Shown here piece after piece: positions 38,101 through 48,295 of a stretch of 64,000 bases of DNA; positions within the stretch are counted from its first letter, which is position 1, and each line of letters starts with the position of its first letter. A model generated the notes under the pieces. That model was not told the origin of the DNA. It worked only from the letters and a program-made list of their open reading frames with translations, and made no database searches. Origin of the DNA: Cyclina sinensis (taxonomy: Eukaryota > Mollusca > Bivalvia > Venerida > Veneridae); NCBI GenBank assembly GCA_012932295.1, contig JAAONU010000018.1, forward strand, positions 7,436,828 through 7,500,827, read 5' to 3'. The position numbers were made by a program, and so were the translations under genes.

Positions 38101-39396
38101 GAAAAATCAATATTACTTTTAAGTTCAGATAAAACAAAGACATGCAACATGTAGAGTTTTATAGGGGCCAAGGTTCGGCTCAAACAACTTTACCTTCAAT
38201 ATTGCACTGGTATGTTGCTATGTTCAGTGAACACTTTTGTCCCGTGGGGCAGTTTGCTCTTCCACCACAATATTTGTCCATGATCACCTGAAACGTGTAC
38301 GTACGTAATTAGGAACGAAACTCGCTGTGCAGTTAAGATTCTCGTTCAAGTATACGTCAGTTATAGTTCTACACTCGCACTGAAGCATGGCAAGTATATA
38401 AAGTCTGACGACTAAGATCCTTCATGACGTGCCAGTTTTCATAAATATCCATACTAAAAGACAGTTTGCAGTAATCACTCGCCACAGATCCAACTTAGCT
38501 TGCCGATGTGAGATATCATGGCAGTTCCGGTTCTCAATGCTTTGCAATATGATTACAGGCATTTACGTGGTAGAGAGTCACATTATAATTCTAACGACCT
38601 ATTTAACAGTCCCTATTAACAAAGTCATATATTAGTAGTTGTCCAACCTTAAGAAATGAGAATCTCATATGTTTGCCTGGGAATACATTTGAAATGAACA
38701 GAAATTCAGCGATTGTATTGACTAAGTGACAAATGTACATACACACAAGAAGTCACCTAAAAGCACGAGTATATGCTGCAAAATTCTCAGTCACAGACAT
38801 TTTTAGATTATTGTTTTTAGCAATAGGTGATTTCTCCAAGATTTTATAAGAGCGAATTTTACTTAAATCATTGGTTGTATTTGTATTTTGTTCACGCAAA
38901 CTACATGGAGGGAGTTACACGTATTTCTAAACTTGACACAAGATCAGACTCAAGAAAAGAATCATTTTTGGCGGTAAATGGAACACTTTCAAAATGTGCA
39001 TCACCATAAACATACATAACATTACATCTTAACTAGTTATTCATAAGATTAACTTATAACTGCTCCGTATGATTTTACCTGTTTTAGCTTGTCGGTCATT
39101 TCCACGTAGACCCAGCCTTTCCTCTGCTCTGGTATGACTGTGGCATCATTATTTTCCAAAACTTCACACATTTTCATCATCCTTTGGTAGTTTGTTCCAG
39201 AACAGGACGCTCTTAGTCCACATTCTTTAGCGCAAACCTGCACTGATACACCAACTAGCCGTCGAAGTATGACCGCGTCTAAATGTCGCGAAAACTGGAA
39301 ATTTGACGGAATAATATCTCCAAGGTCGGTTCCAGTGGACAATGACAAAATGTGTCCAAGTACCGAAAGAAACATATGAAAAATTAAAGCAGTCAT
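29138..39396 (-). CDS. Secreted PAN/apple-like protein with four C-type-lectin-like domains
   Basis: A 791-aa protein in twelve minus-strand exons: 39396-39079, 38287-38194, 37826-37671, 37031-36862, 36573-36477, 36086-35746, 35586-35493, 34368-34034, 32908-32806, 31166-30826, 29872-29770, 29361-29138. All are GT-AG. Phases are 0,1,1, then a repeating 0,1 pattern. Exon 1 encodes a signal peptide and a PAN/apple-like module (VCAKECGLRASC). Exon 2 is a small Cys-rich module. Exon 3 has a CCP-like ending (CCADGTW..TC). A Thr/Ser linker leads into four CTLDs, each made of a short exon (VC..NGG.L..I) and a long exon (WxGG ... C..FLC). No EPN/QPD or WND calcium-sugar motif is visible in any CTLD, so classical sugar binding is doubtful. 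It ends shortly after FSCQK with no membrane helix. A role in recognition or the extracellular matrix is inference. Confidence 0.85.
31430..32385. repeat. G-rich and dispersed repeats inside the lectin gene intron
   Basis: 31440-31930 is G-rich with several G-runs, including G4-T-G18 at 31837-31859, and repeated phrases ('agtcaagt.ccta', 'aaagtttattt..aagcttaagaag'). 32090-32320 carries two copies of 'gagaaatggac.ttaacaaaaaggtta'. The block ends in a stem TAGCTCCACTTTT / AAAAGTGGAGCTA around 32346-32380. This end structure is typical of a high-copy bivalve repeat. Confidence 0.65.
34825..35205. repeat. Two diverged units of a ~170-bp dispersed repeat
   Basis: 'atagaagtta.agtaaaaa.tgactaag.gcccataac.ctgc' occurs at 34870 and 35037, followed in both by 'ctcctgacgat.tgcata'. 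Related to the units at 2.8-3.2 kb. It lies in the intron between lectin exons 7 and 8. Confidence 0.7.
36943..37505. repeat. Three tandem ~185-bp copies including part of lectin exon 4
   Basis: Copies at 36943-37139, 37140-37323 and 37324-37505. Copy 1 contains the 5' part of exon 4 and its splice acceptor. Copies 2 and 3 keep the acceptor and the GSTTTP start but lack about 13 bp of the Ser/Thr segment, which shifts the frame. Copies 2 and 3 are almost identical. Confidence 0.9.
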
Positions 39397-39437
39397 TTTG
39401 CACTGTAATTAACCTTTTCTTCTGTCTATACTCTTCC

Positions 39438-39560
39438 CAGTAAAACTGATTATTAATCTTTCCAATGAAACTGCTTTTCAATTTTTTAAATGAAACTGAT
39501 TTTTAATTTTTCAAATGAAACTGATTTTCAATCTTTCAAATGAAACTGATTTTTAATTGT
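39438..39560. repeat. ~25-bp minisatellite, about five units
   Basis: Units of the form AATGAAACTGATTTTTAATTTTTC, directly upstream (gene sense) of the lectin gene start. Confidence 0.8.
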
Positions 39561-39737
39561 TGAAGTTACGGTAATCGACAATGCCGCTGGACAATCGAAG
39601 AAATTGAAAGCAATGGTTGATTATTAATTCATAACAATTTTAAAGTATTGTCATTGATTTTGCAATTTGATGTGAATAACTAAATGCATGCAAACTATTT
39701 AAATTCAAATTAGTGTTCAAAATGCCATTTTAATGGT

Positions 39738-39959
39738 ATATAGTGCACGCGAGGCGGAAAATTATGCCCTTCACATTGGCTCTAAATATCTTTTATCAGA
39801 TGTGCAGAATTTTCTAACATTCGGGAAAACTTTTCGCGATAGCAGACATATTTTAACGAACACTTTATTTCCCAAATGTTAAAAAAAACTGTACATCTGA
39901 CAAAAGATTCATTAGGACCTATATGTGCAGCACGATCTTCCGCTTCGACCTCACTATAT
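39738..39959. mobile_element. Fold-back element with ~90-bp inverted arms
   Basis: Arms 39738-39828 and 39868-39959 are inverted and roughly 75% identical. They start TATAGTG and share GGCGGAA/AGCGGAA, TCTTTT.TCAGATGT.CAG and TAACATT.GGGAAA. The loop is about 40 bp. No coding capacity. Arms are older than those of the hairpin at 25.9 kb. Confidence 0.75.
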
Positions 39960-40198
39960 CCCCTTTAAACTGATGAAGAATTAAAATACTTACAGTAGTT
40001 TCCTCCTCCGAATCGAGACAAAAAAATGCTACTTGCGACAGCCTAAATGACATTATATACCCCCCACCCACCCACACACACACACTACTTGGTCCGCTAG
40101 TGTTTTAGACCTGAAAGAATTTGAAATTGTCTTTATCATTATTATTTTTGTGTTTAGTTTTTGTGGTGCAGAAACTCTGTATGTAACTTCCTCATACA

Positions 40199-40465
40199 GG
40201 GCCCAGCTAACTCAATAGAGCATCGGATTGTCAATCTTGACGATCCTGGTTCAATTCCCGTCAGGGCCGGCAAAATTTCTCCGTGATATTTGATCTATAG
40301 GTCATTTGTCCCTCACCTCTGAAGCAAGTGAGAAAGTAGTAGTCAGTCACTTGCAAAGAAATTGGTTAATAAACTGGTTGGGTACCCAGGAACACTGTTT
40401 AGGTGGACTGACCGCCGGGATATGACCTTAAACTTAAACTGGCTTTAAACCCCAATACAACAACC
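40199..40465 (+). mobile_element. tRNA-derived SINE (second type)
   Basis: The first 75 bp are tRNA-like: GGGCCCAGCTAACTCAATAG carries a plausible A box (to about 40226) and GGTTCAATTCCCG (40248-40260) a near-consensus B box. The body follows, ending in a GACCGCCGGGATATGACC and TTTAAACCCCAATACAAC tail, the 3' end style of known bivalve SINEs. Being tRNA-like only in its head, it is not a tRNA gene. Confidence 0.8.
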
Positions 40466-41493
40466 ATCCTCATATACATTTTAGCAATACTCAAGAAAAC
40501 AGACATAAAACTTAAGACATAACACTGATCTTTGTCGTTTTGTAGATATGACTCTTGTTACATACTTGTTAACAAAGTTCATGCACTGTGTATATCACAA
40601 CGATAATAAGATCAAATGTCAACAAGTCTTATAACCGTGTTACTTCTATCTGTACAAATCAGTGATAGACGTTATCAAATTGGCCAAAATCCGCTAACCA
40701 TCCGAGGTATACAAATATCTTTGAAACAAACAATACTAAAAGATATTTCGATTTAGTCGATTTAGTCCTTATTAGGAGAGAAGTATCTTTTCTATAATAT
40801 GTAACCACAAACCTGTTAAAAAATCAATTAGTAAAAAAGTATTGAGTTTCAGAAATGAGCTCCCATAGCATTCAAATATTTTCAACATACACAAAGTTTG
40901 GTCTTGTCCTAGCTTTGATACCTCTGACATCTATTTCGTGAAGTTATAACAACGTCCTTTCGCGGTAGATGTTTCTGAAAACTAAATATTAGTGCAAACA
41001 TACTAGTATAAGAAGTGCAGTAATGTGTCCTTGCTTTTTCGAAGTATACAATGTAAAGAACACATATTTCAGGGAACCATCTCTTGTTTACATTATTTGT
41101 TATCGAGGACTATAGAGATTAACCAATCTCTGTGTCTGTCTCGCGCCGAAATATATACAAAATATATGGGCTGTAGGAATTCAAGTCAAAATATTGCTGA
41201 TGCAATTTTTAGTTGTGAAAACCACTCTTCCGATGTCACGGTTTCGGAACCATTCATATTCTACCAAAACCAAACTAAAGAGAACTATTTTATAACACTG
41301 ATCAATGATTGTCCAAACCAAATTAACCATTACCATTAATAGTATTCTGTACGGCCTCCAAACATTGGTTCGGAATGCTTTTGGACGTAAATCAAGTCAG
41401 TGGCACTGTCGAGTTGGCGCTAATGACCTCTGCAGGACTTATTTTAAAATGTCGAGCGAAGTACTAGTATTTCGATTCAGGCATTGCAATATG
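40466..41493. other. Intergenic, nothing recognised
   Basis: No supportable feature; the open frame at 41025-41339 has no recognised domain. Confidence 0.35.
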
Positions 41494-41655
41494 TTACCGG
41501 GATGCGGTTTGATTTACCGGGATGCAGTTTGATTTACCGGGATGCAGTTTGATTTACCGGGATGTGGTCTGATTTACCGGGATGCAGTTTGATTTACCGG
41601 GATGTGGTTTGATTTACCGGGAAGCGGTTTGATTTACCGGGATGCAGTATGATTT
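41494..41655. repeat. 20-bp minisatellite, eight units
   Basis: Head-to-tail units TTACCGGGATGCAGTTTGAT with few changes (GCGG, GTGG, GAAG variants). Confidence 0.95.
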
Positions 41656-41835
41656 GCAAACGAACGTTGTTTGTACGACGAATTTTTTGTGAAAATATTT
41701 ACGACTTTTTATTATATGACTGTTTTATCGCAAACCAAAGTAAACCAAAAGTACGCTGGCGTTTCTTCATGTCTGTCTGCTAAAATACACTATAATTACC
41801 TTTCGTATAATAAAAGAAAATTACAAGTTCTTAAC

Positions 41836-41845
41836 TTTATTTATT
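41836..41845 (-). promoter_or_regulatory. Polyadenylation signal of the first SLC10 gene
   Basis: Overlapping AATAAATAAA on the minus strand, about 290 bp after the stop codon at 42138. Confidence 0.6.
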
Positions 41846-42137
41846 CTCTAATCTTAATACAAATTTTATTCTGCTGAGCATATCATTCAACGGGCATATA
41901 TACAGAGAAACAAGGGTGGGGGTATTAATTCATTTCGGTGTTCGCTACCAAACTGCGTTGAAGTTTTGCAGCCAGTGCAGAATGTTGATCGACATTTTTT
42001 TAGTTTAAATTAGAAACAGCCTTAGACATATCATTTGCAACTTTCAAATGCAGATTGTCTAGTTTCACCACCAAAAGGTTTTCCTTTTGAATTTTAGGTT
42101 GCTGTAATCGTGACAATTTTCACTTATCTCTAGTAAC

Positions 42138-44324
42138 TTATTTTTTGCCATTCTGTGCGATCTCTTTATCTGTTTCATAAATTTTGTGCAGCTCGTTCAC
42201 AGACATCTTCTTTTCTGATTCCTCAAGATTCACTTTCTCATACTTCTTACAACACTTTTTCCATAAGATGTAAGCGATCGATGCTAAAAATGGCGGAATA
42301 GGACTCATCACTTCCGCAGACACTGGCGCCACAGTAGCTATATCACCAAACGGCAAGGGGAGGGAATTTAGTAGCAGGATAATAGCTATTCCTGTATTCT
42401 GCATTCCTGTTTCGATTGCAATAGTTTTAATATTCTTTGCTGGTTGTTTCAACAACAAAGACAGAACAGCTCCGAGACAGAAACCTATGTATGGCAATAA
42501 ACACCCGATGATGATTATAGTCGAATTGAACATTTTGAACAAATACAAACTTGAAAACACCCCAGTTGTTATCAGAATTAGAGCTAAAACTGTCAGAACA
42601 ACAGTCATGATTTTCTCTATAAGGTCCGTGACTTTAGGAAACTTGTTTCTGATGAGTAATCCCACGGATAAGGGTACTAACATAACCGACAAGGTGACGA
42701 TGATGTCCTCGTAAGGAATGTCAAGGTCATTTGCTTGCAACAGTTGACTTCCTAATGTGTAAAGCCAGAGTGGAAGCATTGCTGAAACAAATGAATGAAT
42801 GAATTTGACCAGAGTGAAAGTCAAAACTAAACTACACTACACTAAAATGATTACCCCTGATTGACGATTACATTCAAGTATGATGGAATCCCGCATTTTT
42901 GCGAAACTGTTCTTGTCAGTAATCGCCCTATAACATGGGACACCTTGGCATTCATGTGTTAGCTCCTTTCGCTTCTATGATAACAGCAAATAATTCCCCG
43001 AAATGAAGAGTGGTAACTACCACCACACTAAGTTGGGCGTTATCTCTATTTTCAGTTCAACAGTACGAACTATATACAAAAGAAACTTACCTAACGATAG
43101 TACTGTACTAAATGTCGTCATCGTGATCGACAGGGAGAGGTCACCGTCCAATAAATACGCGTAAATATTGCTGGACCCTCCTCCAGGACACACACCCGCC
43201 ACAAATATACCAATCGCAGTCAACGAATCTGATGATACTGCTTTAGCTATTGCAAATGAGATCTGAAATAAAATATGCAGATTAAACTGTTTTAAATTTT
43301 CTCAACAGGGTACGTGTAATTATAAAATACCTTATTCCCATATAATACATTTTGAACGAGCTCGAATATAATACCTTGCAAAAATATGCCATATAAGTTT
43401 TAAGATGACATTTCTTTGTTTGGAATTTCTCACCTTCTTGTACACAAGTAGCTATGACAATTGTTTAGATCTGATACTAAGTAGTTGATGTAAAAAAAAT
43501 GTAAACAAACAAATCCTTATTTGTTTTTATCCGGGTATTTCATGCTTTAAGGTAACACTTACAAGAGGCATGCCAACATACTGGCATAGAAGTCCAATCA
43601 GCAGAGGAATGGGGGTCTTCAGTGTATGCTTCACAATGTCAAGGTCAAGTTGCGTGCCAAAGGTCAACATTTCAAGGATTTCGATGACGTACACTGTCAC
43701 TAGAAAGGCTAAGTCAACTGGTTGCATCTCTCGTATCACAATCACGTCGATAATGGCGCTGTTGTTAGAAGGGTTGAAGTTACCTGTGTCAATTTCATTT
43801 ATTTCGAAAACGAGACTGTTTACTCCTATCATACGACTTTCGAGCGTTATATTTACTACCGTCAGCAGAACAATTTTTCCGTCAGCAGAATTCGCGTCCG
43901 TTTTAGTTTTAAATGTTACGGGATCAGTGGTTCTAACGTTGTCATTTTCAATTTCTCTATCATAATGTTTACAAATTAATGTAAAATTTCTTTGTCCTTT
44001 AATTTGCAATATATCAGACATTTCGAGAACAGAAACGCTTATGCTTAGTTTGTTTCCATAGGAACACTCGATTGAAACCATAAAATGTTCAGTAATTGTT
44101 TCCTCCATAATTAATCTCAGCTGATTATTTTGCGAGTTCGTCTTTACATCCAGCAAGCTTGAAGTCAACAATGTTTGCGTCTTCATTTCATCTTTGTGTA
44201 TCCAGACAGCTTTTGTAGTTTCAGATGGCTTTACCACCCCACCATACTGTGAACTCTGACCGCTCTCGCAACAACTGATAACAAAGAAAATAGCCATTTC
44301 AACAAAGCTATACATCTTAAACAA
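42138..44324 (-). CDS. SLC10-family sodium/organic-anion symporter with large N-terminal ectodomain (gene A)
   Basis: A 525-aa protein in three minus-strand exons: 44324-43563, 43262-43091, 42781-42138; GT-AG, phases 0 and 1. Exon 1 encodes a signal peptide, about 170 residues of beta-rich extracellular sequence, and the first helices (VYVIEILEMLTFGTQLDLD, ending CQYVGMPL). Exon 2 has the SLC10 motif CPGGGSSN and helices around it. Exon 3 carries the remaining helices with IETGMQNTGIA, which holds the Glu and Gln of the sodium site of ASBT-type transporters, and a charged cytosolic tail. The family moves bile acids or other organic anions with sodium across the plasma membrane. A long ectodomain is known from SLC10A3/A5-type members. 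Substrate unknown. Paralogue of the gene at 48296-54917, transcribed away from it. Confidence 0.9.
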
Positions 44325-46939
44325 CTGTTTTAGTAAAGTTTTCCCTCTAAAGTTTATAAAACAACATCCATAAATGATTTAATCAAAATAACATTGCCAG
44401 TAAAAAGCCATCTGGATTTTACTTCAACAGTTAATTCGCAATACAGAAAGTCGCAATGCACATGTCCAAAATAAACAGTCTTGACTTGCTATCAGGTTAC
44501 ACAAACAATGAAGCCAGGTTAAATTTATGGTGCACTATGAAAGACATCGTGAAAAGTGCCTCAAGATTCTCCAGGTCTTAAGAAAATAAAATACTGTCGT
44601 TAAACAGATGTGTGACGAAATTCTCGAGTGTTGGTACCGCGAAATTGATAACACAAATCATGGTTAATGATACTGTCATATCATAGCTGTAAAAATACAC
44701 CGTAAAGTGGTCACCCATTACTTGGACATTATTAACACGGTTAATTTGGTACACTGGGCGTCAAAGACGTTATTTCTTATTTACAAACATGAACATCAGT
44801 TCCAGCCTAGAGCTACGATGCAATTCCTCCAATATAAAATTCATCTCTCTATAAGTATATATAAGTAAGTTTCCCGCCTTACATTAAACCACAGGGACTA
44901 GAATGCTACAAAAGAGATAGGTTAAATTAGTGTTTGATTACTAAAACGCAACATTTCAAATAAAAGTTATAAATCTAATTTTAAGCTATTGTTAGATAAC
45001 CTGGCTGGCGATGACTCCAGTTTGTAAATTCTTATTCTTTGAAGGGACCATGTTCATTGTGAAATTTCTATAGCCATTTTGCTCTTAAAATTCATTAACG
45101 TTCGCGTCGTTACCTGATTCGGGGAAACAATATAGATAGCAAATTACCGTATATCAACTTATTTTCGCGCACATCAAATTTCGAGATTTTGGTCAAAATT
45201 AAATTTTTGCAAAGCTAACTTTAGCGATTTCCAACCCCTGATTGCTGTTTGCGCGTTTTCCATCTTGCTAGGTGAGAGAGCGAATGCGACCGTCACTATC
45301 GAACAGTACACAGAGTGCAAGTTATATCTGGAACTAAGTGCATAAGCTCTTTTTATTATTAATTTAGATTACTTTTCTGGCTCTTAAATATTGTCATACA
45401 AAAGAAGTTATATTCAAACATAAAAATGGGCATAAATTTATGTGCATTCATTTACAAATGAACTTATACAATACATTATTTCCGGGTTAGTTAACATTAA
45501 CCATTAACAGTAAACACTATTCATTCAGTAGTTTTAAATGAGATTTCTGCCTTTTAAAACCCATATTTCATTATTCGTCTGTCGGTTTTTAGGTAGTCAT
45601 ACAACTGTACAATTCAGTTCGCTCCAAGGGGTTTTTATATCTTAACCTCCTAGATTGTCTCGCTGGAAGGGTCAATTTGCAATCTCGTCAGCATAAAGCT
45701 ACTTTAGCTTTACTTAAGCTCGGACTTTAGATAGGCTTTGGCTTATTCACACACATAAACAAGACGATTGGCGTAACTCCTCTGTAATTTGGCCCCAAAA
45801 CAGCCAAATATAACTAATGCTTTCTTTCCAATCGAGATCATCCTTGATTTTGTCAACAAACGGAACGATAATGTTCTTAATACATTATGTCTTAGTTTCG
45901 GTTTGGCCAAGTGGTTTTCTGAATGTATTATGTCGAACTCCGCCGGAAACGTGTATTTCCATAAATTAGCTGAATTTGTAGAAAGTCACCTGCAAGGGTA
46001 CTCCCAACAGTAGCTGGAAATTAAAAACTGAAAGTTTAAATTATTTATCGTCGACGCAAGGGGCAGGACCATATACAAGTAAAGTACATTGATACGGATT
46101 TCATACCTACAATATATTTTCAGCAAATTGAATGCAGAGGTTTTACAGCTTTTGTTAAGGTGGTAACAGTTTGTAAATGTTTAAGATTAAGTGACAAGCC
46201 GAACTAATAATGCGTTTATTACATATTCTTTAAAAGCAGAATGGTTCAGTTTGTTGTAGTTTGCTGGTAAAGCAATGTTTCTCGAAAATGAAGAGCCCTA
46301 CCAGAAATCCACCTTCTGTCTAAGACACCAAAAATTGCTACCTGTTTGGAGCCTTCTGTATGCACGGTCCATTGAGACACGGGTACGATACATATACCCG
46401 TCTGGTCTCAGTTCATAACCAATTCCGGTCGTATCGCATTGTTATTACATTTTAACGGCTTATTTCTGAAGAAATTTATCTTTTATTGCATCAAAATTCT
46501 CTACTGTCTGTGTTTCACAAAGTTCTTCCGATACATAATGGATAGCTTCCATAGCCTGGTTTTTTTTTGCTCCCACCGTTTTCTCTAAGTAATGTTTGAT
46601 CAAGAGAAAGAGCGATGCCACGTGCAGCTGCAGCCACGTTTCAGATATTAATTAACTACCCGACTCATGCACAATTAAAATGTACATTAGGATTTACCTT
46701 ATTCATTATGCTTAAAGAGTTATATAGCTTTTATAGATGTGATATTCTTTTAGTTGTTCAAGCAGCTTCCTACAGCGTTTCTTTATACTGTCAAATTTCA
46801 ATATTATCACCTTAAGGCATTCAGCCATGCAACAGTAAAATAAAAATGAAAAGAAAATTCATTCAAGGAATAGCAATACTGTTGTATGATTTATAACATA
46901 AAAGCGGATTTACTCTGTCTAAAATGCATCGGTAATTAT
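44325..46939. other. Spacer between the divergent SLC10 genes, left part
   Basis: No gene seen. Some phrases (near 45160-45290) resemble dispersed molluscan repeats. The short open frame at 45789-46013 has no recognised domain. Confidence 0.4.
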
Positions 46940-47225
46940 TTATCTATCTATCTGAGTTTGTTGTTTTCCGTCGGTACCAGTTGCCCATATGAGCGAGCCC
47001 CCTGCAGAGATTAGTTATGTTGAGGGGGATAGTGCAAGGTACAGAATGCATCCCATTCCAGAGACACTCCTGGTTCTTTTGCATGCTCAATGTACAGCAC
47101 TGATATATGGGACTTCGGCTGAACGTCTCATTCGAAAGACGTTAGTGGAGTAGCGGGGGATCGATCTCGCGACCCATGAGTTACCAGTCCAGCACGTTAC
47201 AACTGGACCACTGATCCGCTCCATC
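46940..47225 (-). mobile_element. tRNA-derived SINE, copy 2 (better preserved)
   Basis: Minus-strand element. The head (47225 downward) reads GGAGCGGATCAGTGGTCCAG and later GGGTCGCGAGATCGATCCC, a tRNA-like head with an eroded A box and a B-box-like segment. The core shares CCCATATATCAGTGCT and AAAAGAACCAG with the copy at 28 kb. The 3' end is a short AGAT microsatellite, AACTCAGATAGATAGATAAA. Confidence 0.8.
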
Positions 47226-48295
47226 AATAATTAGGTATTACCGTTAGGGTTCATGTCGATTTTCACGGGTAAGTCTTACGACAGCGGTAAAAAAAGTCGA
47301 AAGTAGGAAAGTCCTTCTATTAAAGATCGTGATCGCCTTTGATTAAATTTTTGCTGTTTCTAATTTTGGCGAATTTGTTAGGACGCCGATAAAGCGAAAA
47401 TTATTATATATACACGCTAAAAATTGATATACGGTATAAAAGTATATAGAAATTAAAATATACAGCTCAAAATTAAAACGCTATCATTGTGTTACACTCC
47501 TTTCAATTACCGGTATCTTAAAACGTATCGAACCGGTTGAATTTGTAGTCATGAACCAACAAACGTCTTTGATACTAAGGAAAGTAAAATCTCCAAATTT
47601 AAATTTCTTTAATTTGTAAATCATACAAGAACATATTGGAGTATTTCATCAGACGGTTTACGATATCTCAGATATTGGGATATGCAAAACAGTGAGACAT
47701 ATTGTCCGACAAGTACAAATCGTCCGAGTCAAACACTTAAGATACAAAGTGCCAAATGACCTTGGCATATCAATTACAAAAAGCTGTTGCTTATGTTATA
47801 TAGGACGAATGTGATTATATATGGCATATGTGTGAATCATGTTTCAATGTATTTCTTTTTACGGGAATAGCACGTACTAATAATATATGAGTAAAATATT
47901 TTTAACCTTAAACTTTATTGAAGGCAGCACGGGCATATAAGCAATTATCGGACATTTTGCAATTCCACAATAGGGGAAGCTTTTATATTTGCATAGTGAC
48001 TTACGTGTCAATAAAAGTAAACCAGGTCGTTATAGTTAACATCGTTCGCTTTGATAACTTCAGATTTAGACCAAAATTTGGTTGCCAAGGTCGGATTACA
48101 CATTTTACTATCTCATCTTAAATCGGAAAAAAATGTGATTAAAATTACAAAAGACACCTCGGTCGCCATTCAATGAAAGAGTTTGAAAGTTAAATATCAT
48201 TTTCACGGATGGATGAAAAGCTGCGTTTTAATCTTGTATAGAAAAACAAGGACTTAAAAGATCACAGATTTAAAGGTATAGCGGAATATTGGAAC
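47226..48295. other. Upstream of SLC10 gene B, nothing recognised
   Basis: The promoter should lie here, but no element can be defended from sequence alone. Confidence 0.35.

Noticed and set aside
40199..40273. A true tRNA gene
   Set aside because: The A and B boxes are present, but I could not pair a convincing cloverleaf, and the sequence continues into a typical SINE body and tail.
45789..46013. 74-codon frame between the SLC10 genes
   Set aside because: No domain, signal peptide or splice context; length is not unusual for chance in this spacer.
44325..48295. Shared bidirectional promoter for the two SLC10 genes
   Set aside because: The start codons are about 4 kb apart with a SINE between, and no symmetric promoter motif is visible.
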